Assembly (NCBI GenBank): GCA_039621445.1
Contig: CP154955.1
Location: 36,373,123-36,437,122 of the forward strand
DNA length: 64,000 bases
Source of the DNA: Euglena gracilis
Taxonomy: Eukaryota > Euglenida > Euglenophyceae > Euglenales
Direction of reading: 5' to 3'
Part shown: one piece after another, positions 45,641-57,364 of the stretch
Layout of the letters: each line of letters opens with the position of its first letter
Numbering within the stretch: the stretch's first letter is position 1
Notes under the pieces: generated by a model
Told to the model about the DNA's origin: nothing
Database searches by the model: none
The model's input: the letters and a program-made list of their open reading frames with translations, nothing else
Program-made: the position numbers and the translations under genes

Positions 45641-47422
45641 GGTTTGCGCACATCACCATTCTCTTCATTTCCCCCCAAACCCTCATCACCTGTGGCGTCA
45701 ACCGCGGTAGCCACCAATTTTTCCACACCGTTTTCGAAAACTTTTACCCCGTTACCAACCACACCAACCAACGTTTTCCACACCGGGTGTACCGAGAAAG
45801 TTCACCCCCTGCCCATTGACACACCAACTTCCGTTCCCCATGAGGCAGGGCAAGCGAGTAGCGGTACCCCCCTCGTTCCACTGGGTTACAAGACGAAAGC
45901 CCAAAGGTCGGAAGTTATAACGGTGTCGAGTAGTCGCCCAGCTGCACTAATACCCCGTTTTCCACCAGATGTATCGCTTTCAGATGCATCTGTACACCCC
46001 CCCAGCAGCTTCAAAAGCGCATCCCAACTTTTACACACACCCTCACCAGACCAACATGCGCGACCATGCCACTGCTCCGACACTTCCTTCCAATGTGTGC
46101 ACTGTAGGAGAATTTCCGCCCAGCCAGATTTCGATTGTGGATGTCTAGTCCAAACACCAACACTAATCCCGATCTCGCGTAACCATACACTTGGTTGCGG
46201 ATCGCAATGCGCGACCGTACATCAAGTGCTCCAACAACGAGGTATTGCCTTGTTGTTTGGGACCGCGAAATCCGTGTCACACACCTCCCCCACCTCCATC
46301 TGGCATGATATGGACTGGGTATGCACCCATCCAACCCATGAACCCTCGGGAATGCCCCTAGGGAGTGTGGATGACACACCCTTGACCTATGTTTGCGGAT
46401 CCCTGAATTGCGTTACCGCTCTTCAACCCGCGAACCAGGTCAACACATACGCGATGCGTGTATGGAACGCCTTTAACTTTGGTCAATACCGTATTTTGGA
46501 GGAATGGTTCTCCAAAATCGCGGTTTTGGCTGATTCCTTCGATTTGTCGTTGGAAATTGATGCGTTTTCATCAAACGCGCATGCGCGCTTGTCGAGATAT
46601 TGGTCGCGACATTCCAAAGCATTTCTTAAATTTTGGGGTGATATGGTGCTATGGATGCACCCTCCCCCAAAACTTATCCCGGATGCGGTGGAGAAAATCC
46701 TCCGCGATGAAGCGCGAGGAGCTCTCCTCATACCCGTCAATCCGAATGCGGATTGGTTTCACCAATTATCCTATGTGTGTTTCCATTGGTGGGATTTACC
46801 CACTGATATACCACTATTTGAGGATTTTTGTGGTATATTTTTACCAACTGTTAAAGAAATCATTTTTCGCGTTTGTTTCTTCGACGCATTCGGAATATCC
46901 GATTTGCGTGTACCAAGATACCTTGGTACCAATGGGGATGCCACACCCTCAACGCAGATTTCTGCGGTTATTGAGAGTGCGGACCAACACCCCAAGTCTG
47001 CTGAATATTGTTCGCGAATTACTCGCGAATTTCATGGTGTACTGGATAATCCAGTTTACGCCTGCGACATCTACCCCGTGATTCGCGGTCCGTTCGGTGT
47101 TTGCAAAATCGAGCTCAAGGATGGCGCTAAACCCATGCACCGGAAATTCTTCCGTTGTTCGGGTGAACGCGAACAGGCTCTCAACGAGATGATTGAGAAG
47201 CTCATCCAGCGGAAGTGGATTATCCCTTCCAAGAGCGAGTGGACATCACAAGCTTTTGTGGTGCCCAAACCCGCTGACCAGTCTGGTCAGAAGAAGTGGA
47301 GACTAGTGCTGGATTACTGGTACCTGAACTCCCAAACGAAGGATGACCCCTTCCCGTTACCGCTGATCGAGGATTTGATCACCAAACAATCGGATAACCG
47401 GTTGTGGTCAACTTTGATCTAG
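45470..47422 (+). pseudogene. Pol: protease end, linker, RT N-terminal part
   Basis: One 650-codon frame. After the protease end comes a long linker of about 480 residues with a Cys/His-rich patch (CHCSDTSFQCVHCRRISAQ) and no recognised domain. RT begins at about residue 545: GVCKIELKDGAKPMHRKFFR, IPSKSEWTSQAFVVPKPADQ, and KKWRLVLDYWYLNSQTKDDP, matching the gypsy R..DYR.LN..T..D.. block with Trp for Arg after DY. The frame ends at a TAG within NRLWSTLI, where the neighbouring frame continues FDLEDGFHQMHL. Confidence 0.85.
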
Positions 47423-50164
47423 AAGACGGTTTCCATCAGATGCATTTGCATCCTGATTCGCAACCGTACACGGCATTCGTGACATACAAAGGGTGTGTAC
47501 CAATGGACGGTACTCCCCATGGGTGTTAAGAATGGCCCAGCCATGTTTCAACGCATGATCCAGTGGGTTTTGCGCGATTTACCGTTTGCTCTGGTGTACA
47601 TCGATGATGTACTGGTGGGAACCGAACCGCCATCCGCGGAAGCGGGCGAGGATATCCTCGACCCGCATTATCGCGATGTGCGGGCGGTATTAACCGCGTT
47701 CCAAAAGCACGTGCTTTTTGCGAAGCGTTCCAAAATGCACCTGTTCCGCAAAATTATTAAGTTTTGCGGACATATCCTGAGCAACGGACAGTGTAAAGCC
47801 GCACCCAGTAAGATGGAGGCCATTAAGAAATGGACTCCTGAGGTCATTAAGACCTTAACACATTTAAAGGGATTTTTAGAATTAGCCCAATACTACGCGA
47901 TTTACATGAAAGATTTCGCGAAAATCGCGGTAACCCTAACCCGACAACTCAAAAATCGGACACCCGATAACGCAAAAGTCATTTGGGATGACCAAATGCG
48001 CGAGGCCTTGAATAAAATCAAGGACTTGCTCCTCGAGAACGTGGTTCTCGATATCGCGGATCCATACAAACCGTATGTCCTGGAAGTCGACAGCAGCGAT
48101 TACGCTGTTGGCGGGGTTCTTAGCCAGCATAATGCAGCGAATGAACTCCGACCTGTGGCTTTCTTCAGCAGGAAGCTACAGGGCGACAACAGGAAAGGAC
48201 AGGTTAAATACAGCATTCGCGAAAAGGAGACATATGCCATTGTGCTAATTCTCCAGAAATTCCGCAGCTGGATAGCCAGCAGCCTGGTCCAGATACTTGT
48301 GTTGACGGATCATGAGAGCCTTCAACACTGGTATACCGAGCACCTGAACAAGGCCATGTCATCAGTTGGCAGAAGATGCCGATGGCATGAGTTCTTGAGC
48401 CAGTTTAACCTGGTGGTAGGTTGTACCCCAGGTCATACGCAAAAAGTTGCGGATCCTCTCAGCCGAGCCCCCTGGTATTATCCTGGTAACCCGGATGAGG
48501 GTGATGCGACTTTCCATGGCAGCCATGAGGCTGATCAGTTCGCACGTCGATCCGACTCTGCGGACAACATGCTCGATTCACTACCCGTTTCCCGGGTGTA
48601 TCGCAGCATCGCCATTTCACCATTGCGTGGAAGGCGCCGGCGTGGACGCACTGCCGGACCCCGTCGCATTACGCGTACGGAAACTCCTACCCCCCTATTT
48701 TTCCGCGAATGGGATTATTCGCGTGACCCTATATACAGTACCATTGTGAATAGACTTCGTAATGGTGAATCCATAGAGAATTACTCTCTATCACCATTGC
48801 GGCTTATTTTCCGGAATGATTCTGGTTATAAATATTGTATACCCCAAGACCTGGTTGATGATGTGATTTTGAGCTATCACAACCATGGTCACCCTGCGGC
48901 CCCCAAACTTCTTTCACTAGTTGGTCGCAGATATTCCACAACCCTGAGTAAAAAAGAATTATATTCGCGCTGTTTACAAATTTCGCAACGATGCCAAATT
49001 TGCCAGGCTGTGTAACCGCGCAGAGGTACCCCGCCTGGTACGATGGACTTTCTCCCCGTACCACCTGACATTTTTACGTCCCTCTGCATGGATTTTCTCG
49101 AACTTGAACCTTGCAAAGGATCAGATAACAAAATTTACGATTACGTTTTTGTTGTCGTCTGTCGGCTGAGTGGGTATATAGTAGCCATTCCATGCCGGAA
49201 AGCAGGGTTGACAGCCCAGATTTTGGCATCCATATTCCTGGAGAAATGTATCTGCTTAATGGGTTTACCTAACGAAATCGTGAGTGATCAAGATCACTTG
49301 ATCTCTTCGCGGTTTTTCACAACTTTGTGCGGTTTACTCGGCATTGATCAGCATTTTTCCATTATATACCGCCCGAAAGGCAATGGTAGAGCCGAGGCAG
49401 CCGTGAAAGCCGTTGTCAATATGCTTCGCCTTTCACTGGCTGACTCGGGTAAGAATTGGTTATCCGTTCTTCATTGGTGTTTATTTTACATCAATACCTT
49501 GCCAGGGTTGGTATTACCACACTCACCGTACAAAAATGTTTTCGGACAAAACCCTCCGGCCATAGGGGATATCCCCTCGGAGAGACCCGCCCGAAGTAGC
49601 GTCAGCTGTGAAACGTGGTTTGCAGAAGTGGAATCACTCCGCTCTGCAGTCTAATCACGTATCACAGAAATTCATTCCAACAAACGGAAATCGTTTTTAC
49701 AGAACTTCAACACACCTGTGTATAGTCCAGGTGACCGCGTGTGGGTACGGAATAACCGCACCCGCATGCAATCTTCCAAGTTAGATCCTCTTTGGCTTGG
49801 CCCATGCGAAATTTTGGAGAGGTTAGGTAGTAGCGGGCGATGTAAAGTTGCCTTGCCCAACGGGATTGAGGACGTCCATATGGACGACTTCAAACCGTAC
49901 CTAAGCCCGCCAGACGGAAAAGCTATCCCCTGCCTATATTTCAAGCCCCGTTCCAGATTACCTGAAACGGACGACTTTGTGGTCGATAAGATAATAGACC
50001 ACAAGGTCGACAGGGGTGTGCACTACTGGAAAGTTCGCTGGAAGGGGTATGGGCCAGAGGAGGACACTTGGGAGCCAGCATCCAGTTTTGTTGGATATAT
50101 CCAGCAGGATTGGAAGCTGTGGAACAAGCGCAATAACATAGACATAAACATAAACACTTTCTGA
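47410..50164 (+). pseudogene. Pol: RT, RNase H, integrase, chromodomain
   Basis: After a short out-of-frame stretch (FDLEDGFHQM, to about 47490) one frame reads VYQWTVLPMGVKNGPAMFQR and FALVYIDDVLVG, where YIDD is the RT active site. RNase H: LEVDSSDYAVGGVLSQ, REKETYAIV, LVLTDHESLQHW, CTPGHTQKVADPLSR. Integrase: zinc-binding HNHGHPAAP with CLQISQRCQIC, then catalytic Asp in CMDFLEL, Asp in IVSDQDHLISSRFF and Glu in GRAEAAVKAV. The C-terminal chromodomain reads [20 protein letters not shown] and [14 protein letters not shown]. In-frame TAA codons at about 49012-49014 and 49652-49654 interrupt an otherwise single frame. Confidence 0.92.
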
Positions 50165-50359
50165 AACGATTTCGTTTTGGAGAATGTGTGTGTTTTATGT
50201 GAATGTTTCGCGTTTATATCCCCCCCTGCACTTCTTTATTTCTCTATCTTTCTCGCAGAGTTTTTGATTAAGATAGAAGCCTACCATTTTCAGTGCACCA
50301 GCACTCAAAGCGACAGACAACAAGTTACCCTTCGTTGTCGTCGTCGTTCGGGTAGCATC
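50165..50359 (+). other. Gap between pol stop and extra coding block
   Basis: About 195 bp. The frame used downstream is open from 50177 with no ATG of good appearance until 50360. No promoter motif can be identified. Confidence 0.5.
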
Positions 50360-52027
50360 ATGCTGCCTGGGCGTGGACCTGGACCAGGTCCACCATGGCC
50401 GCAGCCTTCTGGCGCGCCATACCCCCAGTACCCTCAGTATGCTGAGGCCCCGATTCCGGGTGCCCCACATGCTGAGAGGGTTTCAGCCCCGGTATTTGCC
50501 GCGGCTACCAGCAGCCGGTCCGCATATGCGGTACCAGATCCATCTGCCGGCCAGCAGCCGGCACCTCAGCCACCAGCGCAGCGCAGATCGCTCCTGCCCC
50601 CGTATGCGGGAGAGATGATCTTCCGCACTACGGAGACGTTGGAGCGGGCGATGCGTATGTGCGCACACCCCCAACGGAGCCCTTTACGCAAGCCCTTTGG
50701 GATGCATACTGTGCTCAGCTGTTTGTGGTAGCCAACACGCCTGTGGCTCAGTGGTGTCCCTGTGGTCAGGCCTGATGGGAGACGGTACTTCTCGTCCGCA
50801 GCCGATTCCGGCTTCGAACCCGGCGAGACCATGATGGACCTGGGCGTGTATGTGCCGCCCATGCTGCAAACGCAGACGCCGGTGGGATCTCACACCGTGC
50901 ATATGCGTGAGCACACGCCCCCACCGGTAGGTGAGGCTGTACATGTCCCACCTGGGATGACGAGAATTTTTGCTCGCCCGCCCTCGCCGCAGCGAATGCC
51001 GCCGCGCGAGCCGCCAGCGGAGCAATTTGTCTCGCGGTCCGCGACGCACGCGGATTACCCGCGCGGCGCACGCGTGCTCCAAGCCGGACAGTCGGACGTG
51101 CCCCCTGAGGCATACGTCCGACACATGTTCATGCACTGGATGCCACAAGCATCACCGGTCGCCCCTGCCCCTGGCGTTGAGCCACGGAGGCAGGCGGAGC
51201 CCATAGTGGTGGAGGATGAACCTCCCCACCGTGAGGCAGCCCGACCGCCCAGTGCAGCTCCTGTCCAGACTGGGGATATCCCCCGTCGGCAGGAGACTCC
51301 CTACTATCACATGGCACCTCCGGGAACCGAGCAGGATGAGCTTGCTCGGCACTTCCTGCAGGAGCCAGTATTCGCATCTGAAGAGCACCGGACGAGGTAT
51401 TACTCCTCTCTGGCTGCCCTTCAGGGCCGTGGATACACCCCCTACCATCCATACCAGCCGCAGCTGCGGGTGGCAACCCCGGTATTACCAGAGGCACAGG
51501 TGGCGATGAGCCGTCCTGTTGCCGCAATGCCACCGCCAATCCCTCCGGTATGGAAGGAGCCGCGACCCCCTGCGTCGAAGCCAAGCCCACGCCAGGCTCC
51601 TAGCAAGCGCCCAGCCACGCCATCACCGCGACGTGCAGCGGAGCGGCCAGGTCCCTCCCCAGAGATGGAATGGGAAGGAACCGAACCGACTCCTGCGGCA
51701 CCGAGCGCCCGACCCTCTGGTATTCGCCAGACGGGAAAGGACACAGGCAAGGCCGATGGCAAAGGTAAGGGAGAAGGCAAAGGCGTGGCCGGCAAAGGGA
51801 AGGGTGAGGGTAAAGGTAAGGGAACAGCACGTGAGGAGGAAGGACAACCTGCAGAAGTCCTCTCGGACTTTGAGCATATGCTCAGGTTCAAGGAGGAGCT
51901 GGAGGACGAAGGCTGGCGAATGCAGCATGATTACCATGTTGCAGGAAACCGCCCCGTCACGCCTCCACAAGCAGTCATCGATGTGGTATTACGCCACACC
52001 GAGAACAGAGTCAGACTATTCCATTAA
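50360..52027 (+). pseudogene. Extra coding block, part 1: Pro-rich and Lys/Gly-rich protein
   Basis: ATG 50360 starts MLPGRGPGPGPPWPQPSGAP, a Pro/Tyr/Gln-rich N-terminus. Around 50660-50760 coding appears to dip into another frame (PFTQALWDAYCAQLFVVANT, PVAQWCPCG) and return, the original frame having TAG at 50729. It continues VRPDGRRYFSSAADSGFEPG with long Pro-rich stretches, then a KGKGEGKG-type basic tract (about 51735-51825) and a helical end (FEHMLRFKEELEDEGWRMQH). A TAA at 52025-52027 ends the frame, but the same frame continues directly. I recognise no homologue. It sits where env or other accessory ORFs occur in LTR elements, but no signal peptide or membrane segment is visible. Confidence 0.7.
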
Positions 52028-54823
52028 GGAATAGATCTGTACGCCTTCGAAGGTGAAGGTGGCAGACCCTTGCTGGATGCCCAGCCGGGTTTCTCGGAGC
52101 TCTGGTTTTGGCTTGGATACCCCTGCCAGAACTGGGGCCTCTTCAGCGACTCCACTGGTCGCAGTTACCTGCACCAGTTGGGCTTTCGAGACCAGCGTGT
52201 GCTGGCCCGAAGGCTGAAGGCAGTCTTCGACTGTATTCATACAGTCGGACCCCTCGGCGTGCAGTGGGAATTCTACCCACTACACCCCGACATCGAACGC
52301 CTGATCGAGGTGTTGTGGTGCAACAACCTCCAGGTGTGGCTGGTGAGCCATTACGGCTCCACCTTCCGCGTTAAGCGTGTTTCCCTGGCTTACCCGCAGA
52401 GGTATGACCTCTGCTGTAAGTACTGCCGGCAGGAATTTCCTGTCGACTTCTGGGGATTCGGCGTGCGTGGAAGCCCTCCACCGCCTCGGGATAACCCGGG
52501 CCTGGAGATGGGACGCCGCATGCTTATGCATGTGTGCCGCGACGCCCCGGATGTCCAGGGCAAAAATCGCCGCGTCCACAAGCAGTGTATTTTTATGCTG
52601 CAGCAGTTCTGGTGGCGGGCCTGGACCACCTATGTCATGGAGGTGTATATACATCTCCGTGACCCCCAGGACGATAGGCCTGGTATGGAAAGCCTGCCAC
52701 CGGATTACGGTGACGCCATCGAGGGTCCTCGTCGTCGGATTCTCGGCCACCTGCGCCCCAACTGGCACCTGGCTGATATCAGCCTGGAAGAACATTTGCG
52801 GCGACAGTTTGGCGGTACCCTCGACCGGGAGGTATTCCTACCGCTGATGTGTCACCCGAAGGCCATCCTCGACCAGCGTATGCCGATTCTGGCATGCGTT
52901 CAGGAGTTCGAGGAGGGCTTTTTTGAGGTCTGGGAGGACACGCGTTACCGCGGCTTCCTGGGCCCGAACAGGCCTGCCAACGCCTGGGTGCAGCCATCAT
53001 GGCCGCCACCCTGGCCCAACAGCGCCAACAGCAGTACGCTGGCCTTTTACGGGCTGGCGGATGCCCAGGGATGCCGTTGGCACCCCGACGATCCTCGTTC
53101 GCCAGAGGATCTGCGCGCCTTCATCGCCCCAGAGGATGAACCTCTGGCGCGAAGGAGACGTGAGGCGTCAGTCGCTTCCACCACCGCGATTCCGCGGCGG
53201 GAGGAACGCGACCGCAGCCCCTCCGTCACCATTCTGGAGGCAGCGCCGCCCTCTCCGACAGGAACGGCTGTATCATTTGTCTCTGCCCCGCGAGCGGCAG
53301 GGGAACGATCGGTTTCCCCAGCCACCGCGGTGGCTCCCGTCTGTCCACCGGTAGGTGGAGACCAGGAACTTCCTGAGGAGGAAGGTGAGAACGTGGAGGA
53401 TATCCTCTACGCTGCTCTGCATGCTCCGGCACAGCCTAGGCCAGACGGAGCACCCGCAGGGGATATACCTGTGGCTGCTACGCCTGTTCCAATGGCTGAG
53501 CCTCCAGCCGAAGTGACTGGTATGGTCGTCGAGGATATCCTCGAAGAACCTGCCAGTCCCACAGCACGCACCTCGTTAGGAGGCCGTGTGCTCGGCGCCG
53601 TGGTCACTGGCATTACTGCCGTGGCTGCTGCACTAACGCCACGAGGTGGAGGCGTAGCATCAAGCTCCGCCGCCGAGGTCGTGCAGACACCAGATGTCGG
53701 TGTCCCCACACCCCCATCTCCGGCAGCAGTGCAACCATCTTCAGGGGATGAACCCCAGCCGACAGAGCCATCTGTCGCACCAGCTACAGCGGCGGATCAA
53801 CCTCCCTTAGCACCTGCGCCAGCGGTTGTGGAGGATCAACCTCCTAGACCGGATGTCGACATGGAAGTGGAGGAGATACCCCCACGACCATCGACACCGC
53901 GCAGGGTCCCTGCCGTCCCGAGGACAATGGCAGAGTTTCTGGGAGCGCCAGTGCCTGTGGAAGCACCGATTCCGGTGACGACCACAGTGCCACGCCTCGT
54001 CGGACAGGATGAATTTGTTCGGCGACGGCCGGCTGAACAATCCCAGGAACGAGTGCCAACCCCTCGGAGCGTCATGCGTGACCCAGCGGTCAGTATGCCC
54101 GCTTCGCCCAGACGGCAAACGTCTACTCCGGCACCATCGGCTCCTGATACCAGGAGTAAGCCGCAGGCGTCGCCTCCAGATTCCGGGAGTGCGAAGCCGA
54201 AAGGAGGCAAACCGGGTGCCGCACACTGTAAGCCCCCTGCCAAAGGCGGTGACGGGAAACCACCACCGAAAGGTGGTGCTGGAGGCCAGACTGGCGGACA
54301 GCCAAAAGGCCCTACGACAATGCACGACTATTCGGCCGTTGCATCGTCCGGGTACGGCCAGAGCAAACCGAAAGGTAAGGCTCGTGGTCGACAGGCCCAA
54401 TCTTCCGCCGGATCGACGGATGAGGAGCAGGATGAACCTGCTTCACCTCCTGTGTCTGCGGATGTCAAGCTCTGGACTCAGGATATCCTGACCAGACTAG
54501 GCACCGTGGAAGAGAGGACGAAGAATCTGGCTGCTATTAGGCACCAGAAAGGGTCACTGAATCGATGGATTCAGCCCCTCTTCGTCCGGGGAGAACCTTT
54601 CCACTATGCCCCGGAACATACCTGGACATTTTGGAACAGGCGCTCACCTAGAGTACTGACACAGTACTTTGGTGAGGACTGCGTGTTGGATTTCCAGCAC
54701 GGCACGTCCTTCGGCACAACCAACCGCTTGTGCATGTGTGCAAGCAGCAGGTGCAATCCTCGTGGTTCCATCACAGGGCATATGTGCCGAACTGTGTGGC
54801 GCTCGTATGTGGCGAGTGCCTGA
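52028..54823 (+). pseudogene. Extra coding block, part 2: large globular plus disordered region
   Basis: In frame with part 1 after the TAA: GIDLYAFEGEGGRPLLDAQP, then an aromatic-rich globular stretch of about 300 residues (FSELWFWLGYPCQNWGLFSD, VQWEFYPLHPDIERLIEVLW, CCKYCRQEFPVDFWGFGVRG). The motif CCKYC might bind metal. From about 53130 it becomes Pro/Glu/Ala-rich with repeated VEDIL motifs, then Lys/Gly-rich (KPKGGKPGAAHCKPPAKGGD), ending in a folded segment (HYAPEHTWTFWNRRSPRVLT). Trp/Tyr density and absence of stops over 900 codons argue for real coding. Function unknown. Confidence 0.75.
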
Positions 54824-55671
54824 ACGCGTGGAAGCACAGTTTGAACTACTCCTACAGTGAGAATGCTCACGACAGGGATATTCCTGCCTTGTGCATCAAC
54901 TGTATAGGAGCCAAGTTCGTGCAGACTGCTGATGGAGCAGTCACCACCATTGTCCCCCAGCACTGGGAGACACTGGAGAAGTGGAAGAAGGAGTACAAGC
55001 AGGTGGAAGGCCGCCTGAAGCACTCCGACTTCCGAAAGGTAGAAAGCTACCGCCGCACGGGAATGGCCCGTGAGTTCCAGATCGACGCTGGGGCAATGCG
55101 CCTCGCCGTCGAGGAACACGCCAAGGTAAGAATGCCATACCTCTGGACTGATGGCGCCTGGGAGACAGGGGTTTACCCCCTGTTCTCCAAGCGTCAGCAT
55201 GGCGGATACGCCTTGCCACTGTGGCCTCCTGAAGAACACGATTTGGTGGACTTCAGAGGTTGGTTGGCGGCTGTATTACGGCCCCATACCGCAAGAGCTC
55301 GGACAGCGAGGTGGATGTATGACATCAACTTCAAGCAGACCCCGGGGATGCCCCCGCAGGTGCCTGCGAATCACCCCCGGATGAATTACATCTTCTGGCC
55401 GGTGATGCTGCCCAGAATTTTCTGGGAGCAGCTCCAACGGTATCTTCAGCATCATGCTGAACGTACCAGGGAGAAGCTGCCGGATAATTGGATCACGGAC
55501 TGGGAGACCCCTTCCTTTGATGTCAACGATCCGGAGCTCAACACCATTCGGAGTGAATCAGCTCCGCCGCGTTCCCCACGCCAACTGGAGTTGGTTGAGG
55601 ACCCATTAGGGGATCCCCAACACGACTACTGGCGTGAGGTGCGCGAACGCCCAGCCGATAAAGGCAGGTGA
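54730..55671 (+). pseudogene. Extra coding block, part 3: zinc-binding C-terminal domain
   Basis: After a frameshift near 54730 the frame reads SSWFHHRAYVPNCVALVCGE and CLNAWKHSLNYSYSENAHDR, then LCINCIGAKF. Cysteines before and after the shift (LCMC or HVCK, CGEC, CINC) suggest one zinc-binding module split by the shift. A helical segment (HWETLEKWKKEYKQVEGRLK) and an aromatic-rich C-terminus (PRMNYIFWPVMLPRIFWEQL) follow, with stop at 55669-55671. The 113-base overlap with part 2 is best read as a frameshift in one long ORF, not as a separate gene. Confidence 0.7.
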
Positions 55672-56478
55672 GGTGTCTGTAAGCGCCAATGCGGCGTCTT
55701 TCAGCACCCTCGTCAGGTATTCGCCTGACACCCTGTTTGGGTATTCGCCCGAACAACCCCTTCGAAGACCCTTTGCGGTATTCGCCGCTAGTAAGTTCCC
55801 ACCGGGATGCTGCCATGTGCAGGATTCCGTGCGCATGCATGCACACCCCTCTCCCCTCTCCCCTCTCGCGGGCGTGCGACACGCAGCGCACAGGGCCGAC
55901 GGCCTCTTTTCCTTTCCCTTTCTTTTCTTTTCGGCCGTTTGAGGCCTTAAGGCTGCCAGACAGCAACTTTTCTGGCCTAAGCCAACCCCCCACTCCTCTC
56001 TACTTTCCCCCGGGGCAAATGCTGTCGCCGGCAGTTGGTTTTGTAGAGTAGGATATCCTTTTGTGTGGTCAGGTTTGACTGGCCATGCGCCCTGCCCAGG
56101 TTTGACTGGTCAGAGGCCCCCTCCTTCCACACCCTCCCCATGGGTTTTCCTGGAATGCCCATGGACCCAACCCCAAGTGCCTTGGGCACACCCAAACTGG
56201 GTGGATGGGTTTGCTTGGCAAGGAAACCTGCCAGCCCCATTTTCCCCAGTGGGCTATAATATACTATATACCCATAAGCCACGCAAAATAGGTGAAACCA
56301 TTTTGCGCGTTTTGGGATTTTTCGGTCCCCTCCTTTCCGCCCCCCCTTTGAATGGACCCCTGTGCGACGGAAAGGGCCCCTGTGGATGCGCCAGGGTGCA
56401 CCTCCCACAGACCAGGTCTGTGTCCGAAATCCCTGTGGCCAGAATGCCTGGTCCAAAGGGGAAATCGGGCATAGCCCT
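55672..56478 (+). other. 3' untranslated region of the LTR element
   Basis: About 0.8 kb with a pyrimidine-rich stretch (55850-55950) and no convincing ORF. It contains CAGGTTTGACTGG twice (near 56069 and 56098). Confidence 0.5.
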
Positions 56479-56488
56479 GGGAGGGGGA
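56479..56488 (+). promoter_or_regulatory. Polypurine tract
   Basis: GGGAGGGGGA lies directly against the 3' LTR, the position and composition expected of the plus-strand primer. It confirms the LTR start. Confidence 0.75.
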
Positions 56489-56792
56489 TGTGTACCAGGC
56501 GTATGCTTCTGTCCCCTTCCGTTGAGGCAGTTAGGATGGAACAAGATCCTATTAGGATTTCCTAATGGGTGCCCCTTCTCTCTCCACAGGTGGTATTCTG
56601 TTTGTCTTTCCTTTTCTCCGGACCGGACTTGGTTATCCAGTCCGTCCTCCCTGCATTGCTCTGTGCTTTGCTTCATGGGAAGTGGGAAAAGGGATTTCTG
56701 TTACTCTGATTTTCAGTTCCCAATTAGGTGCGCCAAGGCGAAAGCGAAGGCTTTTGGGAATTGGGAAAGGGGAATTGGGAATCAGACGTACA
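56489..56792 (+). repeat. 3' LTR
   Basis: It matches 40490-40792 at about 97 percent by eye (eight substitutions, one inserted T near 56555). The downstream flank ctttgtcc does not repeat the upstream flank of the 5' LTR. Confidence 0.9.
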
Positions 56793-56835
56793 CTTTGTCC
56801 ACCACCGCGTGAGCTTCTTCTGAGTGTAACAAAAA

Positions 56836-57335
56836 AAAATGCTTGCCTTCGTGGGCTGCCCATCATTGACGATGAAAAGCAGAAATGCCAAGGCTGCTCA
56901 GCACCGCTGGACGGGAAGGGGACCACCTCGTCTGCCGCCCTCGAAACAACTTCACCGCCAGAGACACGGCCGTTCAGGATGCAATTTTTTCTCTTTTGTC
57001 CTCCACAGGACAAGGTGTCCAAAAAGAAGTCACGATCCCCAATGCTCCGGATGCCAACCTGCGCCCCGCTGATCTCCCACTATCGTGTTGGCAGGATGGC
57101 AAACCCACATCCCTGGACATCACAATCTGCCATGGTTGGCAAGTCCAAGAAGAACAAAACACCTCACGGGAACGATGGAGGTCCTTTTTACAGCGCAAAG
57201 AAACTGCCAAGCACTCCAAATGTGACGTCGCTTGTCAAAACGCCGGTAGGTCCTTCAAAACCTTGGCAATGGGCACGTGGGGAGGCCTGGGCCCAGAGGC
57301 CGCCCGTCTGCTTGGCCGCATCAAATGTGCATAAG
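56836..57335 (+). pseudogene. Fragment of retroelement RT-linked C-terminal domain
   Basis: Two frames together give a zinc site (KQKCQGCSAPLDGKG then DHLVC), VQKEVTIPNAPDANLRPADL, WQDGKPTSLDITICHGW and CQNAGRSFKTLAMGTWGGLG. This order (CxxC..GDHxxxC, RPAD, lDxtv, G.sF.pl..t.GG.G..A) is common in the C-terminal part of RT ORFs from many animals and protists. A frame change lies in AAGGGGA near 56915-56925. No RT precedes it because the LTR lies directly upstream. Confidence 0.5.
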
Positions 57336-57364
57336 TGGCGTAACGGTATGGAGGAACTGGGTCA

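Larger units (their letters stand above)
40490..56792 (+). mobile_element. 16.3-kb Ty3/gypsy chromovirus-type LTR retrotransposon with extra 3' coding region
   Basis: It is bounded by two LTRs of about 303 bp starting TGTGTACC and ending GTACA. Order: LTR, PBS, long gag, protease, RT, RNase H, integrase, chromodomain, a 5.3-kb unknown coding block, polypurine tract, LTR. That domain order and the C-terminal chromodomain define the chromovirus branch of Ty3/gypsy. Typical members are about 5-8 kb, so this is two to three times larger, from both the gag and the extra block. Several frameshifts and in-frame stops make this copy non-autonomous. No target-site duplication is evident (flanks tcgcc and ctttg). 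Confidence 0.9.

Noticed and set aside
52280-54400. Minus-strand frames opposite the extra coding block
   Set aside because: They are shadows caused by GC-rich third positions; the plus frame has the better aromatic and cysteine pattern and is longer.
50360-55671. Env-like glycoprotein
   Set aside because: No signal peptide, membrane span or furin-type site was seen, and the composition is Pro/Lys/Gly-rich with zinc-binding cysteines.
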